Source: CAYLLT01 sp964591605 (GTDB lineage Bacteria; Planctomycetota; Phycisphaerae; UBA1845; PWPN01). Taken from it: a stretch of DNA of 6,061 nucleotides. Shown in pieces: positions 5,709-6,061 of the stretch. The translations under genes were made by a program, and so were the position numbers. The stretch covers positions 1 to 6,061 of the forward strand of contig CAZQEN010000419.1 of assembly GCA_964591605.1 (NCBI GenBank). Reading direction: 5' to 3'. Each line of letters begins with the position of its first letter. The stretch's first letter is position 1. The notes beneath the pieces were generated by a model. It saw nothing but the letters and a program-made list of their open reading frames with translations. It was not told the origin of the DNA and made no database searches.

Positions 5709-5915
5709 TCAATCCGATGAGTGCGCGGATGCAGGAAGCGTGCCGGGGGTCGCCGTTCGGGAGATCGCGTCAAGGCACTGCCGAAGATAGCCGGGCGCCG
5801 CTTCCCCGGCCTGCAGCGCTCGCTGAAACTCCTGCCGGGCCTCGCGCAGCCGACCAAGTGTCCAATAGCATCGTGCCGGTATCAAGGGTGACCCCGAGGC
5901 GCCGACTGGAGGCAC
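5709..5915 (-). pseudogene. Truncated TPR-repeat fragment
   Basis: The frame, opened by a stop at 5952-5954, encodes up to 68 residues from a GTG and ends with TGA at 5709-5711. Residues 14-34 (from 5876) fit a tetratricopeptide repeat from consensus position 8 onward: ARCYWTLGRLREARQEF, with Y17, G21, A26, F30 and A33 at the Y11, G15, A20, F24 and A27 positions. A second partial helix, YLRQCLDAI, follows. The first seven TPR positions are missing, and upstream residues (MPPVGASGSPLIP) do not look like TPR. No ribosome binding site stands out before the GTG. The most likely reading is the surviving 3' end of a larger TPR gene. A small functional protein or a frameshift in the assembly are alternatives. 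Confidence 0.45.
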
Positions 5916-6061
5916 CGTCAGCCGGCGGCATCTCCCTGCAGGGCGACCTCCCTATGCCCCCGCCGCTTGTCCAGACTCACCGAGGGGTCGGTCCGCCTGT
6001 CCGGAAGGGGTCCGTGACAGCTTGGGCGGGGTGGCATGGGCAGCTTCGGCTTCGCTGAGCG
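5916..6061. other. Terminal stretch without a supported gene
   Basis: No frame here has a ribosome binding site, family motif or convincing composition. A plus-strand frame open across 5705-6058 is rich in Pro, Arg and Gly and runs antisense to the TPR fragment, so it is treated as chance. Small features are a CCCTGCAGGG palindrome at 5934-5943 and, just to the left, an imperfect 9-base direct repeat GAGGC(G/A)CCG at 5896-5904 and 5909-5917. These look like intergenic or decayed sequence. Confidence 0.4.

Noticed and set aside
5705..6058. Plus-strand frame of 117 codons after csrA
   Set aside because: There is no ribosome binding site, composition is Pro/Arg/Gly-rich, no motif is seen, and it runs opposite to the better supported TPR fragment.
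1..6061. CRISPR array, transposase, tRNA, rRNA, toxin-antitoxin or defence genes
   Set aside because: I looked for regularly spaced repeats, transposase motifs, tRNA cloverleafs and small paired genes and found none. The direct repeats present are the dockerin tail and the LTD domains.

Overview
The window is GC-rich. Its gene content suggests a member of the Planctomycetota (Phycisphaerae-like or a related lineage). Three things point there: secreted proteins ending in a dockerin-like double EF-hand tail without any visible cellulosome, a Tat-exported Gfo/Idh/MocA oxidoreductase of the type these bacteria carry in many paralogues, and a short stand-alone csrA. This placement is inferred from protein style, not from a marker gene.

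Layout. (1) 1-267 (+) is the 3' end of a gene whose last 88 codons encode a dockerin-like calcium-binding tail. (2) 268-521 is an intergenic region with a GGAGCCGG-armed hairpin, a possible extended -10 promoter, a strong leader hairpin and a good Shine-Dalgarno. (3) 522-3527 (+) is a 1001-residue secreted protein: signal peptide, three lamin-tail-like (LTD) domains alternating with Ig-like domains, and the same dockerin-like tail. The tail differs from the upstream copy at about 28 of 267 bases by eye, so the two genes are tandem paralogues or share a copied module. (4) 3528-3709 holds a textbook rho-independent terminator. (5) 3710-5182 (-) is the Tat-signal Gfo/Idh/MocA oxidoreductase, convergent with the LTD gene, with a recognisable sigma70-like promoter at 5271-5298. 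(6) 5183-5486 is the divergent intergenic region, with several dyads and the csrA leader. (7) 5487-5681 (+) is csrA, starting at GTG. (8) 5709-5915 (-) is a short TPR-like remnant that begins in the middle of a repeat. (9) 5916-6061 shows no gene I can support.

How the genes relate. The two left-hand genes probably make exported, calcium-stabilised, surface or matrix proteins. The oxidoreductase is probably an exported sugar or polyol dehydrogenase-like enzyme. CsrA is a cytoplasmic RNA-binding regulator. There is no operon joining these three units, because the strands alternate and each has its own signals. I see no defence system, CRISPR array, transposase, tRNA or rRNA. The best candidates for novelty are the conserved, duplicated dockerin-like tail with an interrupted first calcium loop, the triplicated LTD architecture, and a possible CsrA autoregulatory leader.
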